Source: Chlamydiota bacterium (GTDB lineage Bacteria; Chlamydiota; Chlamydiia; Chlamydiales; Rhabdochlamydiaceae). Taken from it: 64,000 bases of DNA. How positions within the stretch are numbered: the first letter of the stretch is position 1; each line of letters begins with the position of its first letter. A program made the position numbers and the translations under genes. The stretch is taken from assembly GCA_013286595.1 (NCBI GenBank), contig JABDFI010000001.1, positions 33,096 to 97,095 of the forward strand, read 5' to 3'. The notes beneath the pieces were generated by a model, which worked only from the letters and a program-made list of their open reading frames with translations, ran no database searches and was not told the DNA's origin. Positions 18,890 to 28,588 of the stretch are shown here, one piece after another.

Positions 18890-20218
18890 TCATTCGTCGT
18901 CGTCGGATGAAGCCTCAATAAGATTAAATCTACAATTAGGGCAGGTATTCTTCTGAGTTAGCCAAGGCAGAAGACAGGCCTCATGAAAAAAATGACCACA
19001 AGCCGTCGTCACTCGTTGATTCATATCGCTCAAGGTTTCCTGGCAAATGGAACAAGACTCTTCCTCTTTCTTAGAAACTTCTACAGCGAGTTTTAGTAAT
19101 GGAAGCCTAGCCAAGTGCGCCAGACCTGCATTTGTGATGTTATCGCAGTAGCGTAGATCAAGTGAGCTTAAGAGTGTGAGTTTTGATAGATAGGCAAGGC
19201 CAGCATCTGTGATGTTATCTCCCCCTCTTAGTCCAAGTGAGCTTAAGAGTGTGAGTTTTGATAGATGGGCAAGACCAGCATCTGTGATGTTTCTGCACCC
19301 GCTTAGATCAAGTGATCTTAAGAGTATGAGTGTTGATAGATGGGCAAGGCCAGCATCTGTGATGTTTCTGCACCCGCTTAGATCAAGTGATCTTAAGAGT
19401 GTGAGTTTTGATAGATGGGCAAGGTCAGTATCTGTGATGTTTTTGCATCTATTTAGATCAAGTGAGCTTAAGAGTGTGAGTTTTGATGGATGGGTAAGAC
19501 CGGCAACTGTGATGTTTTTGCACCTATTTAGATCAAGTGAGCTTAAGAATGTGAGTTTTGATAGATGGGCAAGACCAGCAGCTGTGATGTTTCTGCACTG
19601 GCTTAGATCAAGTGAGCTTAAGAGTGTGAGTTTTGATAGATGAGCAAGGCCAGCATCTGTGATGTTATCTTCCCCTCTTAGTCCAAGTGAGCTTAAGAGT
19701 GTGAGTTGCGATAGATGAGCAAGGCCAGCATCTGTGATCTTCTGGCACCCTCCTAGTTCAAGAGAGCTTAAGAGTGTGAGTTTCGATAGATGGGCAAGGC
19801 CAGCATCTGTGATGTTATGAAAGGGCGCGCTTAGATCAAGGGAGCTTAAGAGTGTGAGTTTTGATAGATGGGCAAGGCCAGCATCTGTGATGTTTGTACA
19901 ATTAGACAGGTCAATAGAAGTAATGCGAGTACGACTTGCTTTATCAAGAATGGTTTTAAGATCTCTATCGGATAAATTGGGCAGTCCAGAAAGATCTAGA
20001 CAGTCTTCGTGAACGAGAGGTTGGTTACGCCAAGCTTTACATACTTGACGGATGCTAGTTATTTGTTGAGTAGGAAGGAAGCTTAATATACGTCCGAAAA
20101 TGGTGCTAGGGATAGCCTTTATGCCAGTCGTAGCGTTTTTGGGTGTAGCTTGTGCAAGCACAGACGCTGGCTGCGCTGTCGCTTGTAAAGTTAAAGGAAC
20201 TAAGCCGAGCAATGACAT
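18890..20218 (-). CDS. F-box-like / LRR / RING-H2 protein (candidate ubiquitin-ligase effector)
   Basis: IPSTIFGRILSFLPTQQITSIRQVCKAWRNQPLV; about 11 LRRs; C-terminal CSICQETLSDMNQRVTTACGHFFHEACLLPWLTQKNTCPNC (C3H2C3 spacing). Confidence 0.85.
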   Translation of the reverse strand: MSLLGLVPLTLQATAQPASVLAQATPKNATTGIKAIPSTIFGRILSFLPTQQITSIRQVCKAWRNQPLVHEDCLDLSGLPNLSDRDLKTILDKASRTRITSIDLSNCTNITDAGLAHLSKLTLLSSLDLSAPFHNITDAGLAHLSKLTLLSSLELGGCQKITDAGLAHLSQLTLLSSLGLRGEDNITDAGLAHLSKLTLLSSLDLSQCRNITAAGLAHLSKLTFLSSLDLNRCKNITVAGLTHPSKLTLLSSLDLNRCKNITDTDLAHLSKLTLLRSLDLSGCRNITDAGLAHLSTLILLRSLDLSGCRNITDAGLAHLSKLTLLSSLGLRGGDNITDAGLAYLSKLTLLSSLDLRYCDNITNAGLAHLARLPLLKLAVEVSKKEEESCSICQETLSDMNQRVTTACGHFFHEACLLPWLTQKNTCPNCRFNLIEASSDDDE

Positions 20219-20434
20219 TATTAAATGTCCTAGTGGTGATTGCTAATGATATTATATTCACGACTTCATTTTATTTAAATGTTAAATTTATTATTATATA
20301 CCGCATTGAATTAAAAAATGTAATTGTAAAAGTAAGAAAAAATCAAGTGTTATAGATTTCCATTTAACAAAAATTCCAACCCATGATCATTTTTTTTGAA
20401 AGATTTTTTTTGAATTCTGTGGAAAATTTAGATA

Positions 20435-20516
20435 GAGGCAATTGCAAAACTCCCCGCCACAGAAAAATCGCCCTTTTGAGCCATTTTGCTGTAGCGGGGA
20501 GTTTTGCAATTGCCTC
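20435..20516. repeat. Repeat family A, complete inverted repeat
   Basis: 23-bp perfect arms gaggcaattgcaaaactccccgc / gcggggagttttgcaattgcctc. Confidence 0.85.
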
Positions 20517-20721
20517 GATAGCTATTAATCGGGCTGCTTCGTGCGCTCGTTCCCCGCCGGACTTATGTCTCGGTGGTGGGGCCCCTCTTCGCGTTGCTCG
20601 CAGAGGTCCTTCATTCTCCCTTCGGCAACAAGATAATTTTTCCTTTCAACTAGCTGCTCTTTTAAAAAGCTTAAGGAAGGGTATGCGTAGTTTTTGTGAT
20701 CCTGCAATCATGAGAATGAAT

Positions 20722-21174
20722 TTATCCTTGCGTATACTGCCAAATCAATCTCGTTAGAACTATTGGCATGCTTGGTAGAAAAAGGGAAACAATGTTGTCG
20801 TAATATGTGATCGTCCTTGCTCTAATGTCTCCGGGTTGCAGATTCTGTGTAGACAACCAACATATATCTACAACAGGTTTTTCGGGTCTTTGCCGTTTTC
20901 TCCCTATCACGCGCGAAACCCCTACTAAACTTTCTCCTACTAATCGTTCACCGCTCATGCCAATTATATGCTCACTTGTTGGGAAACACTGTACACACCA
21001 GCTTTGAAATACGAACACTACTTTCTGTTGTTGATTCCCGCTGTTAATGCGTTGCTCTTCCGTAATAATTTCTAAAACTGATCCTGGTTGAAATTTTTTA
21101 CGATCATATTTAAAAGCCTTCATAAAGGCTTCTAAAGAGTGCTGCCTATTGGGAACTAATGTAACCGATGCCAT
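20722..21174 (-). CDS. Hypothetical protein
   Basis: 150-aa ORF, no clear family recognised: MASVTLVPNRQHSLEAFMKAFKYDRKKFQPGS... Confidence 0.45.
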   Translation of the reverse strand: MASVTLVPNRQHSLEAFMKAFKYDRKKFQPGSVLEIITEEQRINSGNQQQKVVFVFQSWCVQCFPTSEHIIGMSGERLVGESLVGVSRVIGRKRQRPEKPVVDICWLSTQNLQPGDIRARTITYYDNIVSLFLPSMPIVLTRLIWQYTQG

Positions 21175-21520
21175 GGGTTTCTCCTTACGGGATAAATTTT
21201 TTCAGCTGCGGCGATCACTATGACTTTTTGAATTTAAAAAATCTACCGATCAACGATGCAAATTAAGAACAGGCATTTTCGACTTGTAGAGGCCACATTC
21301 CGCACACTGCTCCGTAGGGTGCCGTAGATGTTATGATTTTTTGAATGCAGCGAAGAGGGAGTAGGTCAAAAGAAGTCTGAGAGTGCCTTATTGAAGATTT
21401 TTTAATTTTTATTAGACTTATAACCAGTATCTTAAGATTGCATTATGCTCGAAACTGACAAATGTCGATTTTGAGCATAATAGATTGATGTAAACATTCT
21501 GCTCATTTAATATAGACTAT

Positions 21521-22945
21521 ATGAAACCATTTGTCGGAAGAGATAACGAGTTACGAAGGCTGGAAGACCTGTCACAGTCAGGTCGAGCCTGTCTTGTTGT
21601 CATTAAAGGGCGTCGTCGAATAGGGAAAAGTCGTCTTGCCGAAGAATTTGGAAAAGATAAGGTTTTTTTGCCTTTTAGTGGGCTGGCTCCAGTTAAAGGG
21701 GTAACGGCACAGAATCAGCGTGATGCCTTCGCTCGCGAACTTGCGACTTTGTTTAATCTTCCCCCTTTTACTTTCACAGATTGGAGTGATGCTTTTGCTC
21801 ATCTATCAAGACATCTCACAGCCAAATCCACTGTCATTCTCTTTGATGAAATTTCGTGGATGGGTTCAAAAGATCCGACATTTATCTCTAAGTTAAAAGT
21901 TTGGTGGGACCTTGTCCTGCAAAACCATCCATCGATTATCCTTATTTTATGTGGCTCTATTTCGACTTGGATTGATAAAAACATCATCAATAGCACAGCT
22001 TTTTTTGGTCGAGTTTCTCTCTATCTGGAACTTACAGAGCTATCGATTCCACAATGCAGAGAATTACTGAATCTTCAAGGCTTCAAAGGGGCAGATCTCG
22101 ACTTTTTTAAGATTTTGAGTGTGACGGGAGGAGTGCCTTGGTATCTCGAACAGATTCAGACTCATCAAAGCGCTGATGAAAATATTAGACGCCTCTGTTT
22201 TGAAAAAAACGGCCTTTTGGTGCACGAATTTGATCGGATTTTTAATGATCTTTTTAGCTTTAGAGGAGAAATCTATAAAAAGATCGTCACTCACTTAAGT
22301 CAGGGAATGAAAGACCGGACTACTCTGCAAAAGACAATGACTTATTCGCCGAGCGGCACACTGAGCCATCATCTTAAATCTCTTGAAATCTGTGGATTTG
22401 TCAGCAAACATCCAGACTGGTCTTTAAAAACAGGTAAGCCTGGAAAACTGACCCTGTATCGGCTTTCCGACAATTATCTTCGCTTCTACATCCATTATAT
22501 CGAACCCAATCTTACGAAAATTGAGCAAGGGTCGTTTTTAGAAGTCTCGCTTTCGAGCTTACCTGGATGGGAACCTATGCTTGGCTTCCAACTCGAAAAC
22601 CTTTTGCTGAAAAATAGATCTCTTCTTTACCAGGCGCTTGGAATTCACGTTCAGGATGTCGTTATTGATAATCCCTATTTTCAAAAAGCCTCAGGTCGCA
22701 AAAAAGGGTGCCAGATTGATTATCTGATTCAAATGCATTCTAACACCTTTTTTGTCTGTGAAGTCAAAATGCGCCGTCGTGAATTGGGGCTTGAAGTGAT
22801 CGATGTAATGAAAACCAAAATAGCTTCTCTTACTCTTCCAAAAGGCTTCGGGATTTCGCCTGTTCTGCTTCATTTAGGTCCAGTCTCCGACGCTCTATTA
22901 AGCAGTCGCTATTTTTATCGTATCATCGATATCGCTGATTTGTGA
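21521..22945 (+). CDS. AAA ATPase of the archaeal-type / DUF234 family
   Basis: FVGRDNELRRLEDL, VVIKGRRRIGKSRLAEEF Walker A, ILFDEISWMG Walker B, C-terminal nuclease-like QIDYLIQ...FFVCEVKM. Confidence 0.85.
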   Translation: MKPFVGRDNELRRLEDLSQSGRACLVVIKGRRRIGKSRLAEEFGKDKVFLPFSGLAPVKGVTAQNQRDAFARELATLFNLPPFTFTDWSDAFAHLSRHLTAKSTVILFDEISWMGSKDPTFISKLKVWWDLVLQNHPSIILILCGSISTWIDKNIINSTAFFGRVSLYLELTELSIPQCRELLNLQGFKGADLDFFKILSVTGGVPWYLEQIQTHQSADENIRRLCFEKNGLLVHEFDRIFNDLFSFRGEIYKKIVTHLSQGMKDRTTLQKTMTYSPSGTLSHHLKSLEICGFVSKHPDWSLKTGKPGKLTLYRLSDNYLRFYIHYIEPNLTKIEQGSFLEVSLSSLPGWEPMLGFQLENLLLKNRSLLYQALGIHVQDVVIDNPYFQKASGRKKGCQIDYLIQMHSNTFFVCEVKMRRRELGLEVIDVMKTKIASLTLPKGFGISPVLLHLGPVSDALLSSRYFYRIIDIADL

Positions 22946-23042
22946 GCAATTAGGAAATGTCAAAATTGATTGTTAGAGGCAATTGCTTCTCTGTCTGTCG
23001 AATGTTTAATCACGTTAGACCATGATGAGTAGAAAATTCTTT

Positions 23043-23438
23043 TTAAGATGCTTTTAGAAGTCCTTGAATTTTTAAACTTGTTGCTTCTAGATGTTCTAAT
23101 AGCTCTTTAGTAGAAAGTGCTTTTCTAGATGCTTCTAGTTCAGGTGCTTCTAAATGTTCTAATAACCTTTTTGTTTCTTGAATTTCTAACCTTGTTGCTC
23201 CTAGAATTTGTAACCTTCTTGTCTCTTTATTTCCAGTACAGCAACCAAATCTACTGTAGAAGCTACTCAAAACTATAGAATAGGTGTTACCCGTCTTCTT
23301 TCCAAAGTTATCGTTGTAATACCGAGTAATTTCTTGACAGGACATAGTATCCAGGGTTCGTGACATAGTATCCATAGCATCTAGTGCTTGTAACATATTA
23401 TCTAGGAATTGTGTAGGTCCTTGAGCTGTAATTGACAT
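23043..23438 (-). CDS. Hypothetical protein with leucine-rich helical C-terminus
   Basis: 131-aa ORF with internal repeat LLEHLEA; no family recognised. Confidence 0.4.
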   Translation of the reverse strand: MSITAQGPTQFLDNMLQALDAMDTMSRTLDTMSCQEITRYYNDNFGKKTGNTYSIVLSSFYSRFGCCTGNKETRRLQILGATRLEIQETKRLLEHLEAPELEASRKALSTKELLEHLEATSLKIQGLLKAS

Positions 23439-23572
23439 ATTAAACCTCTGGTTACAGCTGCATGATATAATTATTTTTATTATTATAAATCAATAAAAAT
23501 TTATCGCTATGTCCTAGATGCCTCGACCTATGAAATGGTAGGCCTTTCATTCTTGGAAAACAAAATAAAAAA

Positions 23573-25171
23573 TTAAACGATGCGTTGGATGGAGAAGATG
23601 GCTTTGGGGTAGAGATTGGGGAGGGTTGCTTTTTTAAGGATAGCTTCTGCTTGGCGCTGGGCGGAGAGAAGGAGGTTTTCTGTAATCGCCTCTTCGAGCA
23701 GACGATGGAATTGCTCGATTTCTTGAGGCGTGCTGTCTGGCAAAGGCATGAGAGTGTCGAAGATGAGAACATCGCTTTCATTCCAGTTGTCGCTGATTTC
23801 TGAAAAGTCAGCATTGAGGAAAGCGCCCAGGAGGGGATTGTCGGAGGTCAATTGCCGAGGTTTCGCATAGCCTTCAGGTAGATGATAGAGCGCATCAAAC
23901 CCGCAGGAGAGGTAACTCAGTCGATCTTTTCCAGGGTCGAGGGAAAGGATCGCTAGAGCCAGTTGTTGGCGTAAATCTTCGCAGAGCATGCGGTTGAGCT
24001 GAGAAGCACACTCTCGCAATTGGAAGGTCTTAGGGGAATTTAATGTGAATTGTTGCATGTACATCGCGAGCATCCCTTTCAACGTAGCGATGTAAGCGAC
24101 GGATTCAGGAGATAGGATAGATGAGGCTCCCAAAAAGATGACAAAGGTATTATCGGGTAGATGGAAGAAATCGTAATAGAGGCCCATTTGGTTGATTCCT
24201 TTGGCACGGGCAAGCCCTAGGTCCATTTGTGGCCAAGAGGGGAGCATGACGGGTGAAAGAGCAGTGCTTGCTTTTAGAAGCGATTCTTGGAATTCCTTGA
24301 GTAGATCAGCACCTGGCTTTTCCCGTTCTAAATCGCCAGAGGTCAAGTACTGAGAGACGTCTTGAATGAAATCGGAGATTTTTTGGTAGCGCTCTTTGGG
24401 AGAGACAGCGAGAGCTTTTTTTGCGATGAGTTTTAGCCCTTTGGGCAGTCCAGATAGGTCAACTTGTCCAAAGCTGAGTTTGCCGATAATGAGCTCATAC
24501 AGTACAACGCCTAAAGAGTAAATGTCGGAGGCAAAAGTCACTAGAGAAGGGTTTTCTTTTTGCTCAGGACTCATGTAGTGAGGCGTTCCTAGAAAGCGAC
24601 TTTCTGTGGGTATCTTACTTTCATCCGTTTCTTCATCGTGTAGCTGCGCTACGCCAAAATCGATCACGCGTATTTCCCCTTCTTCATCGATGAGGATATT
24701 TTCTGGTTTCAGATCGCGGTGAATGACTCCGTGAGAATGGAGATGGTGTAAAGCAAAAGCTACCTGTAAGACAATTTCCAAAGCCCGTCGGAGGGACAAA
24801 CAGTGTTGGAGGATAAATTGTTTAAGAGAGATTCCATGGATCAGCTCCATGGCAATATAAAGTCCTTTTTCCCATTGTCCTTGACCATAGAGTTTGACAA
24901 TGTTGGGATGGTTGGTCATTTCGATGATGTGAGCTTCTTGTAAAAACCTTTCGACGGCTTCGGGGTGAGTGACATAGGCGGGAGAGAGAACCTTGATCAC
25001 AAGAGGCTGACGCGTTTCAGGATGATGGCCGAGATACAGAAGGCTCATTCCTCCTTGACCGAAGAGGGCTTCGATGGGATAGGGCCCGATTTTTTCTGGA
25101 ATAGGGGGTGGGGTCTCACCTGAGGTGAGATCGGGAAGGGTGGATTGTTTATAAAAAGACTGATCGACCAT
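23573..25171 (-). CDS. T3SS-associated Ser/Thr protein kinase (Pkn5/CT673-like) with C-terminal SpoIIE/PP2C-like domain
   Basis: FGQGGMSLLYLG, LVIKVLS, VIHRDLKPENILID, VIDFGVAQ; C-terminal YYDFFHLPDNTFVIFLGASS...LNRMLCEDLRQQLALAILSLDPGKDRLSYLSCGF resembles an RsbU fold. Confidence 0.85.
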   Translation of the reverse strand: MVDQSFYKQSTLPDLTSGETPPPIPEKIGPYPIEALFGQGGMSLLYLGHHPETRQPLVIKVLSPAYVTHPEAVERFLQEAHIIEMTNHPNIVKLYGQGQWEKGLYIAMELIHGISLKQFILQHCLSLRRALEIVLQVAFALHHLHSHGVIHRDLKPENILIDEEGEIRVIDFGVAQLHDEETDESKIPTESRFLGTPHYMSPEQKENPSLVTFASDIYSLGVVLYELIIGKLSFGQVDLSGLPKGLKLIAKKALAVSPKERYQKISDFIQDVSQYLTSGDLEREKPGADLLKEFQESLLKASTALSPVMLPSWPQMDLGLARAKGINQMGLYYDFFHLPDNTFVIFLGASSILSPESVAYIATLKGMLAMYMQQFTLNSPKTFQLRECASQLNRMLCEDLRQQLALAILSLDPGKDRLSYLSCGFDALYHLPEGYAKPRQLTSDNPLLGAFLNADFSEISDNWNESDVLIFDTLMPLPDSTPQEIEQFHRLLEEAITENLLLSAQRQAEAILKKATLPNLYPKAIFSIQRIV

Positions 25172-26364
25172 TATTCTCCTAAATGTAGGATTTTCACACC
25201 TAACATTTCGCCGAGTTTAATGAGTTCCCCTTTTGCGACCTTTTTGCCTGCAATGGAAATGTCGACACCTTGTTCAGGTCTAACGGGAATTTCGAGAATA
25301 TTGCCCGGTTTTAGCTGCAAGAGTTTGTCTAAATTCATTTTCAAGCGCGCTACTTCTACGGTGAGAGAGAGCTGGATCTCGTGAGTTGCCGTCAAACGCT
25401 CGAGGGGATAACCCTCTTGATCTTCTGAAATCCACAAGGGCTCTTCTTCATTGGATTCATGCTCTGATGAGGGAAGCAGTTCTTCATTGTCATCGGATGG
25501 TTCTTCAGGAGTGTTTTCATTCATAGTGTCCTCATAGTAAAAAGCATAATCGACAATTTTTAAACTCTCTTCTTTAAGCCGCACGCGTAAGAGAGGTTTT
25601 TGATTTAAAACAAGAGTAGCTGTTCCTTTTCTTGTTTTGGGATCAAAAGAGCACTGCTCGAGCACAACAAAATCTCCGACCGTCACCTGCTTCCAATCAT
25701 TGAGCGTAAGACGCGTTTGTCCCACTTCTAACTTAAGAGGAACATCGATGTGTTGCGTCATCGAACTGCCAAGGGGAGAAAAGGCTCTGGTGCTGAAATG
25801 GGACTTGAAGGCTTGTCGGAAAGCAGAGGGGAGCACAAGGCGCGCCCAAATAGGCTGCTTAGGACCATGAAGACAGACATCAAGACATAAGGTCGGTTCT
25901 TTGGGAAGGGGATATTCGGGGCCGATTTTTATTGATAGCTCATCAAACGCGTTGAGTTGATCCACAAGTTCGGCCACCTGAAGCAGCAGGAAGCGATAAA
26001 ATCCCTCTTGGAAGGCAGGTGTAGAAAAACCTTTTACTCCATTTTGCGTCGCAAGACATACATGGATGAGTTTTGCCATGTCCTCTGTGGCAATTACGAG
26101 GTATAATGGCGTGCTTAAGGGTGTCAGTTCTAGAGCAGTTTTAGCGGGATTGCTACCCAATCCCGCTGTCAGTTCTTCTGCAGAGCGCATTCCCACATTC
26201 TCTAAGGTGATTTTTAGATCCGGGATGTGGAGAAGAGCGCCTAATTGGTGTGCCAATTGATCCAGAGGAAAACTGGGTGCTGTGCCCCATAAAGGGATCT
26301 CTTTCAGATCTTCAAGAGAATGCTGAAGTTGTTTGATCCAGAACAAAGGGGCGTTTTGAGTCAT
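25171..26364 (-). CDS. sctQ: T3SS C-ring protein (CdsQ/SctQ, FliN/SpoA-domain)
   Basis: C-terminal SpoA domain VEVARLKMNLDKLLQLKPGNILEIPVRPEQGVDISIAGKKVAKGELIKLGEMLGVKI; locus position. Confidence 0.85.
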   Translation of the reverse strand: MTQNAPLFWIKQLQHSLEDLKEIPLWGTAPSFPLDQLAHQLGALLHIPDLKITLENVGMRSAEELTAGLGSNPAKTALELTPLSTPLYLVIATEDMAKLIHVCLATQNGVKGFSTPAFQEGFYRFLLLQVAELVDQLNAFDELSIKIGPEYPLPKEPTLCLDVCLHGPKQPIWARLVLPSAFRQAFKSHFSTRAFSPLGSSMTQHIDVPLKLEVGQTRLTLNDWKQVTVGDFVVLEQCSFDPKTRKGTATLVLNQKPLLRVRLKEESLKIVDYAFYYEDTMNENTPEEPSDDNEELLPSSEHESNEEEPLWISEDQEGYPLERLTATHEIQLSLTVEVARLKMNLDKLLQLKPGNILEIPVRPEQGVDISIAGKKVAKGELIKLGEMLGVKILHLGE

Positions 26365-27005
26365 GATTGGTCCTCGTTAGGGTCTTGAGAGTCCTCTTGA
26401 TGGGAATGTCTTTCTGTTTGTAGTTGCGTGTCGAGTCGATGGACGGAAAAAGGGAATTTGCCCTCTTCAAAGACTGCAATAAGAGCCGATTTGTGGGCTT
26501 CGATGAGATGAAGAGCTACCGCATGACAGGTGGCAATTTCAATGTTAAATGCTTTGGGCGAGGTGCTAAATTCTTTAATGGTGATGCGCGTTCCCCCTAA
26601 ACCAGATGCAGAGAACTTGGCACTATCTAAAAACAGTGTGGTTTCTCGATCTTGTGTCGTATCCATTACGATCATCGCGGTTGCCATCTCTTCGAAGAGC
26701 GTTTGGATATCTTGAGTGGCTAATACGCTCGAGATAGCGGTTGTTGAGGTCAGATGGGCATCAGCTGAAAAAATGGGGGCGATGGGGGCGACAAGAGTTG
26801 ATGCCAGATCGGTTTCTTCTTCTTTGGGCTGTTGTTCTTCTTCTATAAGAGAAAACAGCGAATTGCGGTGCTCTTTTTCCTGGCAGAGTTGTTTATTCAT
26901 GAGCTCTTTGAAACGGGAAGGACGCCGTTGCTCAACTGATTTGTGTTCAGCAGAGGGAGAAGTTCGTTGTGCATGGTTGATCAGTTCTTTAGGTAATCCA
27001 GTCAT
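26361..27005 (-). CDS. SctP-like T3SS protein, paralogue 1
   Basis: Between sctQ and sctO; C-terminal domain shared with the 27007..28503 product. Confidence 0.6.
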   Translation of the reverse strand: MTGLPKELINHAQRTSPSAEHKSVEQRRPSRFKELMNKQLCQEKEHRNSLFSLIEEEQQPKEEETDLASTLVAPIAPIFSADAHLTSTTAISSVLATQDIQTLFEEMATAMIVMDTTQDRETTLFLDSAKFSASGLGGTRITIKEFSTSPKAFNIEIATCHAVALHLIEAHKSALIAVFEEGKFPFSVHRLDTQLQTERHSHQEDSQDPNEDQS

Positions 27006-27006
27006 C

Positions 27007-28503
27007 TTAGGTCGTTCCTTGTTGATTCTGCTTATCTCCAGAAGGAGGCTCTTTTCTTTTAAAAAGAGGTTTATCCGCTAACAATCCAGTATCTAAGCGG
27101 TTAACCCGAAAATTGAAATTGCCGTATTGAAAGGCCGCCATTAAGTCCTGCGTGTTTCCTTGAAGGAGGGACATGGCTTGGGGTGAACCGTTGATTTGAA
27201 TGTTAAACTCTTTCGGAGCACTACTATACTCCTTGATTATAATTTCAGAGCCAAAAAAAACAGAAGAAGCAAATTTTGGGTTGTCTAAAGTGATGGAAGT
27301 TTCTTTAATTCCCGACATGTGCATCACGGTCATCACCCCCACTGTACGCTCAAAAAGTTCTAATACTTGAGGATGCAGGTTGGCGTAGGGGGTATGGACA
27401 GGAGGCGCAGCTTGTACATCTGGAAGCCCTTGAGGAATTTCTGGGGTGGCAGACGCTCCTATACCCGATTCTGCAGCGACCCGTTCCTCGTCTTCTCTGT
27501 CTTTCTCAGGAGATGGGGGTGTCATGGAAAAAGGCGTGATGCCTTCGATCGCTTGCTCGTCAGCATCTTTTGGAGTATCCCCTTTTTTTCCTTGATCTCC
27601 CTCTTTGCCTCCTCCTAAAAACTGTTCAAAAAAGACGGTCGTTTGTTCTTCGGGTTTCTTTTCTTTAGAGGCTTCTTCCAGAATATCTGCTGTAAATCCC
27701 TCTTTTTCTTTTTTAGGAGTAACAGGAGAACTTAAGGGACGCACGGCTTCTTTACTCGGTTCGGGTTTTAGCATAGGGGGAGGAGGCAGTCCTTGAGCGG
27801 TGGAAGCTTGTTTTGAGCTAGTGGGTGGAGTGGAAGGAGGAGTGGGTTGCGGCTCACTCTCATCTTGAGATTCGTCAACAGAATCTTGTGAGCGAGGAGG
27901 CAGTGGTTGAGGCGTTCCTTGTTGCGGTGTCGTGGTGGATGGGGCTGCATAGGGAGTTTCTTGTGGTTCAGAAAATTCTGTGATCGATGCCGAGGTGGAT
28001 TCAGGAAGTTCTTCTTCCTCAGGTGGTGGTGCAGCGCTTAAGGATTGTTGGGATGTAGGGGTGGCAGGGGAGCCCCCTAAAAGGGTTGTTTCCTCGCTAA
28101 GTCCTGAATCATCTTCCATTTCGTCTGAAGAAGGAACTGGAGGACGTACTGGTGAAGAGGGTGCGCCTTGGCTTTTAGTGGGTTGAGAGGAGGCTAAAGG
28201 AGAGATCGTTCCCCCTTTTTGCAAATCGGTAGGATTGGCTTTTTTGGAGGGTGTGGTTAGAGAAAATGGGGTGACAAGGTTGGGAGGAGTGGTAGGTCCT
28301 TGTGCGGGCATTGTATCATCCTCTTCATCGGCTTCATTCTGTCGCTTGCGCTTTTTTTGTTGTTCGGGATCGGTCTCATTGACCTTTTCCACGCGCTTAT
28401 GCATCTCTTTCTTGAATTTATCCGAGTCGACATTGCTGCTTTTTTTGCTGGGAGAGTTGTCGGAAGGGCCGGTAGAAGGGGGAACGGGATTGACGTTTGG
28501 CAT
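27007..28503 (-). CDS. SctP-like T3SS protein, paralogue 2 (Pro/Ser-rich extended N-terminus)
   Basis: C-terminal LDNPKFASSVFFGSEIIIKEYSSAPKEFNIQI...ANLHPQ homologous to 26361..27005; long low-complexity Pro-rich region. Confidence 0.6.
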   Translation of the reverse strand: MPNVNPVPPSTGPSDNSPSKKSSNVDSDKFKKEMHKRVEKVNETDPEQQKKRKRQNEADEEDDTMPAQGPTTPPNLVTPFSLTTPSKKANPTDLQKGGTISPLASSQPTKSQGAPSSPVRPPVPSSDEMEDDSGLSEETTLLGGSPATPTSQQSLSAAPPPEEEELPESTSASITEFSEPQETPYAAPSTTTPQQGTPQPLPPRSQDSVDESQDESEPQPTPPSTPPTSSKQASTAQGLPPPPMLKPEPSKEAVRPLSSPVTPKKEKEGFTADILEEASKEKKPEEQTTVFFEQFLGGGKEGDQGKKGDTPKDADEQAIEGITPFSMTPPSPEKDREDEERVAAESGIGASATPEIPQGLPDVQAAPPVHTPYANLHPQVLELFERTVGVMTVMHMSGIKETSITLDNPKFASSVFFGSEIIIKEYSSAPKEFNIQINGSPQAMSLLQGNTQDLMAAFQYGNFNFRVNRLDTGLLADKPLFKRKEPPSGDKQNQQGTT

Positions 28504-28588
28504 GAGCTTTCCTTATCTTGCGAAAGAGGTCTAGTATTCTCTCACTCATAACGCAAGTGGCTGCTCTTGTCCACGCGATTTTAAGATT

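Noticed and set aside
19209-19643. Repetitive plus-strand ORF (SSELKSVSFDRWARPASVMFLH repeats)
   Set aside because: Antisense shadow of the LRR repeats in the minus-strand F-box/RING gene; same for 4747..4980, 58743..58931 and 59016..59252.
23452-23814. 120-aa minus-strand ORF overlapping the Pkn5 C-terminus
   Set aside because: Alternative frame of the kinase gene; no independent support.
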